Source of the DNA: Flagellimonas okinawensis
Lineage (GTDB): Bacteria > Bacteroidota > Bacteroidia > Flavobacteriales > Flavobacteriaceae
DNA: 64,000 bases
Assembly (NCBI RefSeq): GCF_029194005.1
Contig: NZ_JARFVA010000005.1
Coordinates: 1 to 64,000, forward strand
Reading direction: 5' to 3'
The position numbers were made by a program, and so were the translations under genes. Shown in pieces: positions 1-8,702 of this stretch. The stretch's first letter is position 1. Each line of letters begins with the position of its first letter. The notes beneath the pieces are model-generated. The model was not told the origin of the DNA and did no database searches. It saw only the letters and a list, made by a program, of their open reading frames with translations.

Positions 1-1
1 C

Positions 2-1315
2 ACTAGTGTCCCATTAAAATTGGGACGTTTTAAAAATTAAATAAATTTGGCCCATTAAGCCTATTTCGTTCTTTGTCATTTTGAAATTTAGTTTTGCTAA
101 AGAGTTCCCGAAGGTTCGTTTTATCGGTCAGGGAGATGCTTAATATCTGCAGCACTTCATAAGTACTTCTCTCCAGTTTCATATCGTGCTGAACGATGGC
201 CACCAAACAATAGGTGCAGATGGCAGCATAGATCTGGATTCGCACGGCATTCTCGGTAGTACCCCAGAACTTTTTGATTTTAAGGTGTTGTTTCAGCCAT
301 TTGAAGAACAGCTCTACCTGCCAGCGGTTCTTATAAAGTTCAGCAACCTGTAGGGCTGAGATGTGAGTAGCATTGGTCAAAAAGACGAACTCCCGTTGTT
401 GTAGTTCATCCCAGTATCTGACAAGCCGCAGTGACCCAGGATAGTACTGCTTTGGGTAAAATCCAGTCAACCCAATGGTCAGATCTGAAAGCACGTTCCT
501 GGGCAATCTGCGTTTCCACTTGATGGATCTGTACTGCAGGTTATTCTTTGCCCTGATCACAAAGTAAGCACCTATCTGATGGATTTTATACAGCATCTTA
601 AAGTTGTTATAGGCTCGATCAAATATATAGTAGGACCCTGGTTCATAAGGAATTTCTTTCATAACCTTTGAGTCGTGTACTGAAGCTTCGGTAATATGAA
701 AAAATGCCGGTATCTGTGTTTCCACATCATACAAGGTGTGTACTTTGATGCCACCTTTTCTCCTTCGGAACTTTGCCCACCAGAATACGGAAAGACACAG
801 GTCGATCGTTGTCGAATCGAAAGCATAGACGTGGCCACTCAGATCGAAGATGTTGGTAGTTCTGGTTTCTCTGGCCTGATTTACCAAATAGTAGGCATAC
901 TCCTCAAAGATATGGTAATCCCTGTCCTGATTGGCCCTTGCCAAAGATGATTTAGAGACATTCTTCCCCATTCCCAAATGATAACATTTGGATCGGTGGG
1001 CATCAAGTGCGATTACCAGATCCCTAAGGCTTTCACGATTGGAGAGCTGGCCGAACATCAAAGCGAGCAACTGGTTCCAGCAGGTGAAGTGCTTCACATA
1101 TTTATCCCCCCGATAGGTACGAACAATATAATTGAACTTGTTTCTATCCAAAAAGGAAACAAGCTGTGAGAAAACGAATTTGTCTTTATGCATTGCAAAT
1201 CTGTATAAGAATTGCAAAAGTTAAAATTGAAATCCGTTTAATCGAAAAACCTCTGTAACTAACTATATTTCAAATATTTCAAAGAACTATTTTAGATTTT
1301 AATGGGACAGTAATG
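2..1315 (-). mobile_element. IS4-family insertion sequence, copy 1
   Basis: This element is base-for-base the same as copy 2 at 29048-30361 wherever I compared them, and the encoded transposases are identical over 395 residues. The ends carry an imperfect terminal inverted repeat: TGTCCCATTAAAAT on the left and ATTTTAATGGGACA on the right. Boundaries are transferred from copy 2, where the target duplication is clear. The left flank of this copy lies outside the window, so its own target duplication cannot be checked. It ends 14 bp upstream of the mobilisation gene start and may have cut that gene off from its original promoter. Confidence 0.9.
30..1217 (-). CDS. IS4-family transposase (DUF4372-type N-terminus)
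   Basis: DDE transposase of 395 residues that fills the insertion sequence. The N-terminal 80 residues look like the DUF4372 helical domain found on Bacteroidota IS4 transposases. Catalytic blocks are visible: the first Asp in VYAFDSTTID (about residue 133), the second in YIFDRAYNNF (about 200), and the IS4 signature Y-(2)-R-(3)-E-(6)-K in YKNRWQVELFFKWLK (about 295-310). The reading frame is complete and matches copy 2 exactly, so the element probably moved recently and may still be active. Confidence 0.93.
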   Translation of the reverse strand: MQFLYRFAMHKDKFVFSQLVSFLDRNKFNYIVRTYRGDKYVKHFTCWNQLLALMFGQLSNRESLRDLVIALDAHRSKCYHLGMGKNVSKSSLARANQDRDYHIFEEYAYYLVNQARETRTTNIFDLSGHVYAFDSTTIDLCLSVFWWAKFRRRKGGIKVHTLYDVETQIPAFFHITEASVHDSKVMKEIPYEPGSYYIFDRAYNNFKMLYKIHQIGAYFVIRAKNNLQYRSIKWKRRLPRNVLSDLTIGLTGFYPKQYYPGSLRLVRYWDELQQREFVFLTNATHISALQVAELYKNRWQVELFFKWLKQHLKIKKFWGTTENAVRIQIYAAICTYCLVAIVQHDMKLERSTYEVLQILSISLTDKTNLRELFSKTKFQNDKERNRLNGPNLFNF

Positions 1316-1329
1316 AAGTATCAATTAAA

Positions 1330-2361
1330 ATGACACTTATGTACCTTACCATCTCAGCACAGAAAATAGGCAGTACCTATAACTCCAGTGTGGGGAGCTA
1401 TGTGGACTATCTGGAAAAGGAAAACGAGGATAGGTCGCCCGAACAAAGGGAGGAATTCTTTGACCAAGAGAACGACAGCGTAAGCCCTGAAAAGGTCATC
1501 GATGAAATTGATGCCAATACCGCCAAATTAAGGCAGAAGGACCCGAAATTCTATTCCATTGTGGTCAGTCCCAACCAAAGGGAACTTAAAGCCATAGGAA
1601 ATGACCAGAAACTGTTAAGGGAATACACTAGGAAACTCATGGAGGACTATGCCAAGAGTTTCCATAGGAACCAAGAGGTAAAGGCCGAGAACCTGAAATA
1701 CTATGCCAAGATCGAACATGAACGCACCTATAGGGGCTTTGACAAACAGGTTCAGGAGAATGCTCCCTACCGAGGGGAGATAGCAAGGCTCAAAAACGAG
1801 ATACGGAAAGTGGAACGTGGCGAATCCATTGGGAATGTCAAAGAGCTTGAAAAGAGGATTGCAGAGCAAACAAGATTGGCCCCACACAAACAGAACGGGC
1901 AGCTTGTGGCCGCAGGGATGCAAAAGGAGGGGCCACAGACCCATATCCATATCATAGTCAGCAGGAGGGATGTGACGAACACCTATACACTTTCACCCAT
2001 GGCCAAGCACAAGGCCTCGGAAGTGGAACTGAACGGAAAGACGGTAAAGAGGGGATTTGATCGGGACAGCTTCTACCAAGCAGCCGAAAAGACCTTTGAC
2101 AGGACAACTGGGTTCAAGAGGAACTATGTGGAATCCTATGTTGGGAGAAAGGCCCATGCCAAGGAACCGGGGAAGTTCTTTGCCAAGGTCATGGGACTGC
2201 CCACCAAGGAAAAGGACATGGCCTTTAAACTCCTTAAGACGATGGGTATCAAAGCTCCCAGCATACCTACCAATAAAGTGCAGATGGCGGCCAAGATCAT
2301 TAAGGCACTTGGAAAGGGTATCGATAAGGCTAGGGGAGCAGGTGAGGACATGGGTTACTGA
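1330..2361 (+). CDS. DUF5712-family mobilisation (relaxase-like) protein
   Basis: Resembles the DUF5712 proteins of Bacteroidota mobilizable and conjugative elements, which act like MobA/MobB relaxases. The N-terminal third (MYLTISAQKIG, then SYVDYLEKEN) matches the start of that family. A charged coiled-coil middle follows. The block THIHIIVSRRDVT near residue 205 has the HxHxxxxR spacing expected of a relaxase metal-binding motif. The ATG at 1330 and one at 1339 are both possible; the family usually begins MY, which favours 1339. An IS4 element sits just upstream and no partner mob gene is in view, so the mobilisation module looks incomplete or continues to the left of the window. Confidence 0.75.
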   Translation: MTLMYLTISAQKIGSTYNSSVGSYVDYLEKENEDRSPEQREEFFDQENDSVSPEKVIDEIDANTAKLRQKDPKFYSIVVSPNQRELKAIGNDQKLLREYTRKLMEDYAKSFHRNQEVKAENLKYYAKIEHERTYRGFDKQVQENAPYRGEIARLKNEIRKVERGESIGNVKELEKRIAEQTRLAPHKQNGQLVAAGMQKEGPQTHIHIIVSRRDVTNTYTLSPMAKHKASEVELNGKTVKRGFDRDSFYQAAEKTFDRTTGFKRNYVESYVGRKAHAKEPGKFFAKVMGLPTKEKDMAFKLLKTMGIKAPSIPTNKVQMAAKIIKALGKGIDKARGAGEDMGY

Positions 2362-2376
2362 AATCCCAGAAGTAGG

Positions 2377-2450
2377 TTGCGCCCTTTCGGGTTTTTGCTT
2401 TACGCTTATCTACCGGAACACTACAAAAACCCGAAAGGATCCATGCGCAA
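2377..2450. repeat. Long imperfect inverted repeat after the mobilisation gene
   Basis: The arms CCTTTCGGGTTTTTG (2382-2396) and CAAAAACCCGAAAGG (2424-2438) are perfectly complementary over 15 bp. Outer TTGCGC (2377-2382) and GCGCAA (2445-2450) extend the stem across a 6-base bulge. The loop is about 27 nt. It begins 16 bp after the mobilisation stop codon. It could be a bidirectional terminator, as each arm ends in a T or A run, or part of a transfer origin, since such palindromes often lie beside relaxase genes. Confidence 0.55.
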
Positions 2451-2632
2451 AAGTTGGGGGTAAGATTTGGGGACACTTACAGCACTTCACTGTGTTCCGT
2501 TCGCCCTTCATTTATCTAGCCTTCCCTCTTTTAGGATATCGCTAAATTCATAAAATTATCATTAATGTCTTCTGTTTCGGGGAAGAATTGGTTGGACAAT
2601 AAATTGAAAGGGGTTGATCTAGGGGCTGATGG

Positions 2633-4252
2633 TTACCTTATTAACGAAAAATGCCCTTTAAAAACCTGTCCGTCCTTAAAATTTATAATAAACCAATAGT
2701 CTGCTGGAGGCATTCTATTTCCATTAAATACTCCATCCCACGAGCCATTTTTCAGGGAGAAGTTATTCAGCATCTTACCATATCTGTCATAGATAAAAAC
2801 ATTACCATCTTTACTGATATTGCCCATATTAGGTCTCCAAATATCATTGATGTCATCTCCATTGGGGGAAAAAAACTTTGGATAATCAACTATTGTAAAA
2901 TCCAAGCCGGCTTCACCACAACCGTTGATATCTTTAACTACCAAATGATATGTACCTGGAGCAATACTTGTAAAAGTTGATGAAGATTGTTCTATTCCAT
3001 TTAAGGAGTACAAATAGTCACTTATTCCTGTCGTACTAATTTCAACTGTTTGTTGGTTCGTAAAAAGTTCTCCGGACAGGGAATATGCTAAATCAAACGG
3101 AATTGAAGATTCAACAACAGAAAAGGAGTAAGTTCTTGAACATCCGTTGGGAGCTACAATATTTACCGAATATTCTCCCGGAACAAATACCTCAACGTTA
3201 TTATTTGTTTGATCGGATAAAAGGTCGCCATCTAAAAACCATTGAAAAGAATACTTTGGGTCATCAATGTCTGTGTCAATGAAAATGCTTTGATAGTTGT
3301 TACTGTTTGTATTTTCTTTACATATAAAATATGTGTCTTCTAAATCAGGCACAATAGGCTTCTGTGCAAATTCAATAAAAAGCCAAGAATCCAAGCTATT
3401 GTCCCCTCTATTGGTCAATATAATTTCCAATTCATAGACTTCACCGGGAATGATCGGTGAGACAGCGGTTAGCGGCACGGTTCTACCGTTCGCCTCAATT
3501 TCGCCCGTACCAACTTCTTGCTCTATAAAGTATGATTGGAATCCAAGATTGTTACACTCCGGATTGTTATGAATGCTATGTAGGCCTACTTGCGTAACTT
3601 GATCCGGTAGTAATGCAATGTTTTTACCGTGATGTACATATTCTATTTCAGGTGTTGTCGTGTCATTGTCATGATCAAAGGTATCTGGTGTAATACCTGG
3701 ACCGGTCAATAATATTGCAAATCCATCCTGTTTTGAACTATCGCCATCAAAACATTCAATGTCCCCAACTTTATAAGACTCAGAAGCAAATATGTAATTT
3801 AAATTGAAAAAATCAGTTTGAGATACAAATCTCAATTTAATAGCTTTTGATTCCGAATATTGACCGACAGTACCAATTCTATCGTCGAGAATTTCCTGTA
3901 TGGTATATATCCCGCCAAACGGTTCGCTGACCGAACTCGTCCTTAGTGATTTGTTTGGTCCGATTGACATCTGTGCTTGACCTGTTGATAGTACGAAACC
4001 TGTATCAAACGGAAATTCTGAGTTACCTCTATTAAATGTGCTGATTCCATTTAACGATAGATTGGTCGCCCTTTCAATAGAAACATCAAGGCAATCGGTA
4101 TCGAAAGAGTCATCAAATATATCCTTCAATTTACCATTTATGTCAGCATATTCTCTGTCTTCAATAACAATGGATTGCCCAGATAACGCTACCGAATAGC
4201 CTAAAAGAGTTATAAAAATAACAAGCTTTGGATAATTCAATTTCATGGGCAA
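2633..4252 (-). CDS. Secreted T9SS type B cargo protein, choice-of-anchor L
   Basis: Surface or secreted protein of 539 residues. It has an N-terminal signal peptide (hydrophobic residues about 8-25, ending SGQ). The region at about 60-290 matches the choice-of-anchor L domain (ATNLSLNGIS, TGFVLSTGQ). An Ig-like SprB/PKD-type part follows, and the last 80 residues are the gliding-motility-associated C-terminal domain that directs type IX secretion (FFSPNGDDINDIW, then IYDRYGKML). The T9SS machinery itself is not in the window. The gene faces away from the integrase and reads alone. Its role on the element is unknown; adhesion is a reasonable guess. Confidence 0.8.
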   Translation of the reverse strand: MPMKLNYPKLVIFITLLGYSVALSGQSIVIEDREYADINGKLKDIFDDSFDTDCLDVSIERATNLSLNGISTFNRGNSEFPFDTGFVLSTGQAQMSIGPNKSLRTSSVSEPFGGIYTIQEILDDRIGTVGQYSESKAIKLRFVSQTDFFNLNYIFASESYKVGDIECFDGDSSKQDGFAILLTGPGITPDTFDHDNDTTTPEIEYVHHGKNIALLPDQVTQVGLHSIHNNPECNNLGFQSYFIEQEVGTGEIEANGRTVPLTAVSPIIPGEVYELEIILTNRGDNSLDSWLFIEFAQKPIVPDLEDTYFICKENTNSNNYQSIFIDTDIDDPKYSFQWFLDGDLLSDQTNNNVEVFVPGEYSVNIVAPNGCSRTYSFSVVESSIPFDLAYSLSGELFTNQQTVEISTTGISDYLYSLNGIEQSSSTFTSIAPGTYHLVVKDINGCGEAGLDFTIVDYPKFFSPNGDDINDIWRPNMGNISKDGNVFIYDRYGKMLNNFSLKNGSWDGVFNGNRMPPADYWFIINFKDGQVFKGHFSLIR

Positions 4253-4386
4253 TTAATTGAAAGATAAAATATTCAATAAATTAAGAAAAAATAAAATAAT
4301 TTGTAATATATTACATACGAAAATAATTTTATTATTACGTTATAATGAATTTCGTTGAACTCACTTAGAAAAGTAAACAATTTAAA

Positions 4387-4791
4387 ATGAAAATGTTTCT
4401 ATACGTTATATCAATTCTGTTATTTTCTTGTTCTGATAATTCTGGTCAAGAAGGTTACCAGGTGAATCAATTTTTAGGAACCTGGAAATTGACAGCAACC
4501 TATCAAACCAAATTGGATGGAAGTGCCGATTGGGAAACTGTTGATGATAGTGCGAGTTATACCATAACTTTTGCTGATGGCAATGAAGCTGTCGTTAGTT
4601 ATAGTTCATGCAGTGGCACCTATGAATATTCAGAAGAACAATCAAAAATTTCTGTTTTTTTTGAATGCCTAGATGATAGGACTGATTATTTCATTGATGA
4701 TGAAAGTGATCTTCCGGATATTTTGATAGTTAGTGCATTAGGGAATAATACGCCGGATGAGGGTATTAAGCTCAAATTTTTGAAAATATAA
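4387..4791 (+). CDS. Small lipocalin-like lipoprotein
   Basis: Predicted lipoprotein of 134 residues. The signal peptide ends in the lipobox LLFSC, giving a lipid-modified Cys near residue 15. The mature part begins FLGTWKLTATYQ, which resembles the opening strand of lipocalin-like domains common in Flavobacteriia, followed by alternating beta-strand pattern and an acidic C-terminal half. Two Cys residues (CSGTYE and FFECLD) could form a disulfide. It ends 28 bp before the metalloprotease and is probably co-transcribed with it. Function unknown. Confidence 0.65.
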   Translation: MKMFLYVISILLFSCSDNSGQEGYQVNQFLGTWKLTATYQTKLDGSADWETVDDSASYTITFADGNEAVVSYSSCSGTYEYSEEQSKISVFFECLDDRTDYFIDDESDLPDILIVSALGNNTPDEGIKLKFLKI

Positions 4792-4819
4792 ATTATAAAT
4801 CTCATAATCACGGTCCAGC

Positions 4820-6448
4820 ATGAAAAAAATTACTACGTTAATAGTTTTTATTGGTTTTAATTGCCTCATCCACGCCCAAGAATGTGCTACCCCTACACCG
4901 ACCGCATATTCAGTTTCATCAGGTATTTCTGGAAAATCTTCAGTCTCTTCCTCCTATTGTTTGAATTTATATTTCCATATTGTTCGCAGAACCAATGGTA
5001 CCGGTGGGGTCAATCCAACGGTTATCGACGATATTCTTAATGTCATGAACAGTGCATTTTTACCACACGAAATTTCAATACAATCTGTCGGCAATGATTA
5101 CATCGATAGTGATGCTTTATTCGATATCGGAACGGACAATGAGGCGAACCAGCTATTTGGTACAAACAACCAAGCGAATGCCATAAATGTTTATCTTGTA
5201 AATTCAGGTCAAACCTCCAGTGGAATTGTTTACGCTGGATTGGCCCAGGATATTCCTAGCAGGAATATGATAATAGATAATGATTTTGTGCTTACTTCTA
5301 CAGCTCCCCATGAATTGGGACATTGTCTTAACTTATTGCATACTCATGAAACTTACTATGGGGTTGAAAATATAAATGGTTCAAATTGCTCAACGGCTGG
5401 GGATAAAATTTGCGATACGCCAGCTGACCCGCAGCTTTCGAGTTTTAACGTCGATGTTACCTGTAATTACACTGGCGGAAATGGTTACAGTCCCCTTACG
5501 GATAACATTATGTCCTATTCAAGGTCGGCATGCCGAGATTTATTTACTGATGGACAAGTGGCGGTTATGAAAAATGCGATACCACAATATTCTATTTTAT
5601 CAGATGCTGTAGCAACGAACTGTCAGATAACCAAGTTGATTGGTGACGATTGTACTTGTTCGAATATAAATACAGTAATAACCCTGCAATATCCCCCAAG
5701 TACCACTGTTAACTGGACTACTTCAACCAATATGACCATTGTAAGCAGTACTAATAGTTCGGTTACGGTCAAGGGGGTAAGTGGTACTCGAAGTCAGGGT
5801 CAGGTCACGGCAAGTTTTAATGGTATTCAATTAACAAAAGATGTTTGGGTAGGCGAACCCAGTGCACCATCTTCCCTTTCCGGTCCATCATCTGTTTTAA
5901 CAGGTGCATTTGTAAATTATAACTCGTCCGTAGCTTCTGGAGCCAGTAGCTATGAATGGCGTCTGCCTTATCCTTTTGATGTAGTTACAAGCTGGAATTA
6001 CAATGGTCAGCGTTGGCAAATGAGGACAACAACGGATCGCTATCTTACAGCTTATACTGGAATGGGACAGATTTCCGGATTGGTACAGGTCATGGGGAAA
6101 AATAAATGTGGTGTTGGAGGAGCTAAGACTAAAAGTGTATCCCATTCAAGCAGTGGTGGAGGTGGAATTCCACTTAAGACTCAATTCGATGGTATAGGAG
6201 TAGCTATAACTGAAAACCAAATTTATCCTAACCCTGCAAATGAACGGATAAATATCTTGCTGAAGAATCGCGCTGATTTAACTTTTGTAAATGTCACTTT
6301 AAGCAGTATGGACGGGAAGGTTTTATTCAAAAGCCAAAACAAGAACTTATCGGTTGTTCCAACTGAACATTTAACGAACGGGGTTTATATACTTAATATA
6401 ATAACTGATCAAGAAATAGTTCAAAAATCAATTATTATATCTCACTAG
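4820..6448 (+). CDS. Secreted M43-type zinc metalloprotease with T9SS type A tag
   Basis: Secreted protease of 542 residues. It has a signal peptide (about residues 1-19). The zinc motif HELGHCLNLLHTHE near residue 163 is the extended HExxHxxGxxH-like motif of the pappalysin (M43) family, followed by a Met-turn candidate in DNIMSYS. After the catalytic domain come two Ig/PKD-like beta domains. The last 75 residues (NQIYPNPANERINI, then GVYILNI) are a type A sorting domain for the type IX secretion system. It follows the small lipoprotein by 28 bp. Substrate unknown. Confidence 0.85.
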   Translation: MKKITTLIVFIGFNCLIHAQECATPTPTAYSVSSGISGKSSVSSSYCLNLYFHIVRRTNGTGGVNPTVIDDILNVMNSAFLPHEISIQSVGNDYIDSDALFDIGTDNEANQLFGTNNQANAINVYLVNSGQTSSGIVYAGLAQDIPSRNMIIDNDFVLTSTAPHELGHCLNLLHTHETYYGVENINGSNCSTAGDKICDTPADPQLSSFNVDVTCNYTGGNGYSPLTDNIMSYSRSACRDLFTDGQVAVMKNAIPQYSILSDAVATNCQITKLIGDDCTCSNINTVITLQYPPSTTVNWTTSTNMTIVSSTNSSVTVKGVSGTRSQGQVTASFNGIQLTKDVWVGEPSAPSSLSGPSSVLTGAFVNYNSSVASGASSYEWRLPYPFDVVTSWNYNGQRWQMRTTTDRYLTAYTGMGQISGLVQVMGKNKCGVGGAKTKSVSHSSSGGGGIPLKTQFDGIGVAITENQIYPNPANERINILLKNRADLTFVNVTLSSMDGKVLFKSQNKNLSVVPTEHLTNGVYILNIITDQEIVQKSIIISH

Positions 6449-6633
6449 CAGAATCCTTTTGTAGATTTACCTCTTCTAAGTACATCGCTAATTTCATGAT
6501 ATTAAAATAAATGATGCTATTTAAGAAGGGATATATCATGAAAAAATTCAACTAAAACAATGATTTTCAATAATATATGATTTCATGGATGATTCCAGTC
6601 ATGACGGCCTCCCTTAAATTGTCGTTAATAACT

Positions 6634-7854
6634 TTAGATAGCTTCAATTAACTTCTCATTGTAATCATCCAGGATAGTAGTCGGCAACGATTTGAGATAG
6701 ATTTGAGTTGTATTCAGCTTACTATGTCCAAGCATGGCAGAAATGGCCTCCAAAGGAATGTTGTGAAGCATAGCTTGTGTAGCAAAGCTATGTCTGCTAA
6801 CGTAGGTTGTAAGCTTCTGCTCAATTCCACATAACTCCTGAATTGTTTTTAACCCGCGATTATAACGCTGCCTTTCCCAATTAATCTCTCGTTCCTGTTT
6901 AGCAGGATTTTCTCGTTTTATTACAGGAAATATGTAATCCTCCGCTTTCTTTCCTTTCAAATAACTGTTCAAGATTTCTGAAAGTTGTCCGGTTATTTTT
7001 ATGTCATATAGTTTTCCTGTTTTCTTTCTGCGAAATTTAATACGACCGTTCACTATATTGCTTACTTGGAGGTATGCCATGTCCGTGAAGTTCATACCAT
7101 AGAGAAAAAAGGAACAAATGAAATAGTTTCGATATCTAAACAATGCTTGATCCTCTGGAATTTCCAATTCTAGGATCTTTCTGATATCTTCAATTTCCAA
7201 AGCTCGTTTTTCGGTTGGAATTTGTCTTATTGTATAATTCATAAAAGGATAGGCTTCCTTTTCAATTAACCCTGCTTTTATACCCTTATTGAAGAGTGCT
7301 CGTAAGCCGCGTAAGTAAGTAGATAATCCATTCCAACTATTTCCCTTTGCTAAATGATATTTTTCAAAGCGTTTGATAAAGGAGTAATTCACTTCATTGA
7401 ACTTAAGATCTTTGCCCTTATTGAAGGTCTTCAAGACCGATAAAATGCCTTTATAATGTCTTGCCGTCCCATATCTGTGTGCCGCCTTTAAATCCTCAAC
7501 TACAGAATTCCCAAATTCAAAAAAGGATTCATAGGTACTGTTTCTTGTGATTCGATTTTTCACTTCAACAATTGACAAATAGTTCAACTTACCTTGATCA
7601 GAAAGTTTGTTGAGAATGTCATTTGCACGAGCTTCTTCTTTTAATAAAAGTGTATTCAATCGGGCAATGGATTCCGTGCGAGTGTAGTTTCTTTTAATGG
7701 AACATTTTTGATGATCCCAAAATATTTCGGATATTGAAAAACCAGTTGCGATGGATGTTGTTTTTCGCAAATGAGTGAGGCGAAAAATGATAGGGTAGGT
7801 GCCATCTTTTTTTGCTCTTCTTGTATCCAATAAAAGGGTCAAATATGTTCTCAT
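6634..7854 (-). CDS. Tyrosine recombinase (integrase) of the tRNA-Arg element
   Basis: Site-specific recombinase of 406 residues with the layout usual for Bacteroidota integrases: an N-terminal Arm-binding domain (about 1-90), a SAM-like core-binding domain (about 100-200) and a C-terminal catalytic domain. Motifs seen are YVSRHSFAT (second Arg and His), LGHSKLNTTQIYLK (His and the Tyr nucleophile). The place usually holding the first catalytic Arg reads YGMNFTDMAYL, with Asn instead; loss of this Arg is known from IntDOT. The gene starts about 150 bp from the tRNA-Arg fragment at 8006-8047, the usual arrangement for an integrase that targets a tRNA gene. Confidence 0.88.
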   Translation of the reverse strand: MRTYLTLLLDTRRAKKDGTYPIIFRLTHLRKTTSIATGFSISEIFWDHQKCSIKRNYTRTESIARLNTLLLKEEARANDILNKLSDQGKLNYLSIVEVKNRITRNSTYESFFEFGNSVVEDLKAAHRYGTARHYKGILSVLKTFNKGKDLKFNEVNYSFIKRFEKYHLAKGNSWNGLSTYLRGLRALFNKGIKAGLIEKEAYPFMNYTIRQIPTEKRALEIEDIRKILELEIPEDQALFRYRNYFICSFFLYGMNFTDMAYLQVSNIVNGRIKFRRKKTGKLYDIKITGQLSEILNSYLKGKKAEDYIFPVIKRENPAKQEREINWERQRYNRGLKTIQELCGIEQKLTTYVSRHSFATQAMLHNIPLEAISAMLGHSKLNTTQIYLKSLPTTILDDYNEKLIEAI

Positions 7855-8005
7855 TTACTTCAAGTTAGCAAAAAAATTTGCAAACAATTTGCAAACAAAT
7901 AATTGATTCCATTTGATTTCAAATGAGGTTAAAATAAATGTAACACATTGAAATACAATAAAATATAGTGATTTTGGTTTTTGGAAGATTTGGTATTAAA
8001 GCGGC

Positions 8006-8047
8006 TTCTAAGCAGACGGTCGAAGGTTCGAATCCTTCCGCGATCAC
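8006..8047 (+). other. 3' fragment of tRNA-Arg(TCT), attachment-site remnant
   Basis: The stretch from TTCTAA (anticodon loop, TCT anticodon) through GCAGA (3' anticodon stem), the T-arm GAAGGTTCGAATCCTTC and acceptor end CGCGATCAC is the 3' half of a tRNA gene. The 5' half is missing: bases before 8006 do not complete the anticodon stem. Such fragments are left at the far end of elements that integrate into tRNA genes. The intact gene should lie to the left of the window. Confidence 0.78.
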
Positions 8048-8050
8048 AGA

Positions 8051-8082
8051 AAAAGGCCCCCACTAATGTGGGGGCTTTTTTT
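8051..8082 (+). terminator. Rho-independent terminator after the tRNA-Arg fragment
   Basis: GGCCCCCAC and GTGGGGGC form a stem with a short loop and a run of seven T. It is the native tRNA terminator carried with the attachment site; a near copy follows the second fragment. Confidence 0.85.
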
Positions 8083-8304
8083 GTGCCCATACTTCACCAA
8101 TTGGATTGTTAGGTACAATCGTAACAGATTACATTGTATCTCGAACTAAATTTTATTCAGGATAGTCTTCGAGCAGCGGTTAAAGGTTACCGTTTTATTC
8201 AACTTTCAGAGTGAAAAAAGTCTACTGGTTTATTAAAGTTCATTTTCCTTTATAAATATTTTACATTCTACCGATTATTTAAACTTTCAGGTTATGGTTT
8301 TTGG
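8083..8304. repeat. tRNA-adjacent conserved block, copy 1, with inverted cassette-repeat relics
   Basis: This block is paired with 20612-20842; together with the tRNA end and terminator, about 280 bp are shared at an estimated 80 percent identity. Shared anchors include AACAGATTACATTGTA, AAATTTTATTCAGGA, TTAAAGTTCATTTTCC and TTTCAGGTTATGGTTTTTGG. Two segments resemble the cassette repeat read on the minus strand: 8189-8206 (reverse complement AAAGTTGAATAAAACGGT) and about 8271-8287. A short forward arm AAAGTTCA lies between them at 8235-8242. No gene is seen here. Confidence 0.7.
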
Positions 8305-8702
8305 ATATAAATGAGCAGTATCACGGCACTAAGCTTGAAACTTCCACTAGATGGATTTGTATTAAACATAAGATTCGAAATATTATCTTCTTCAAGCTCA
8401 AAAATGATGGCAAAGAAACTGCAGTATTATACAATGCTTAACTCTAAATTGTATAGAACAGTTAGGGTTGGCTGATTGGTACGAAAAGGAATATCTCTAA
8501 AAAAGGACTTAATGGAATTACGTGATACTAAAAACCAGAATTTATATGGGATGTCAGGAATAATAACTTTTAGAGACTACTCTTTCAGAATAATATGAAT
8601 TCGAGACCTTCCTTACTTGTCTGTTACCCCTTTTTATAGGATTAGTACGACCTCCTTATTATTCTATTTTTAATAGATATCTTAAACTTTTAACTAGTCA
8701 AT
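8305..8702. other. Gene-free stretch before the GlxA/AraC gene
   Basis: About 400 bp with no convincing reading frame, RNA or repeat. Short interrupted frames suggest decayed coding sequence but none is recognisable. The 3' part must hold the promoter of the regulator that starts at 8703. Confidence 0.5.

Noticed and set aside
696..1169. Two + strand frames inside the IS (also 29742-30215)
   Set aside because: They are shadows on the opposite strand of the transposase gene, with no features of their own.
2057..2545. 162-residue frame overlapping the mobilisation gene
   Set aside because: Out-of-frame shadow; composition rich in Arg, Pro and Trp with no motif.
8006..8047. A functional tRNA gene
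   Set aside because: Only the 3' half is present; the D-arm, the acceptor 5' strand and a pairing 5' anticodon stem are missing.
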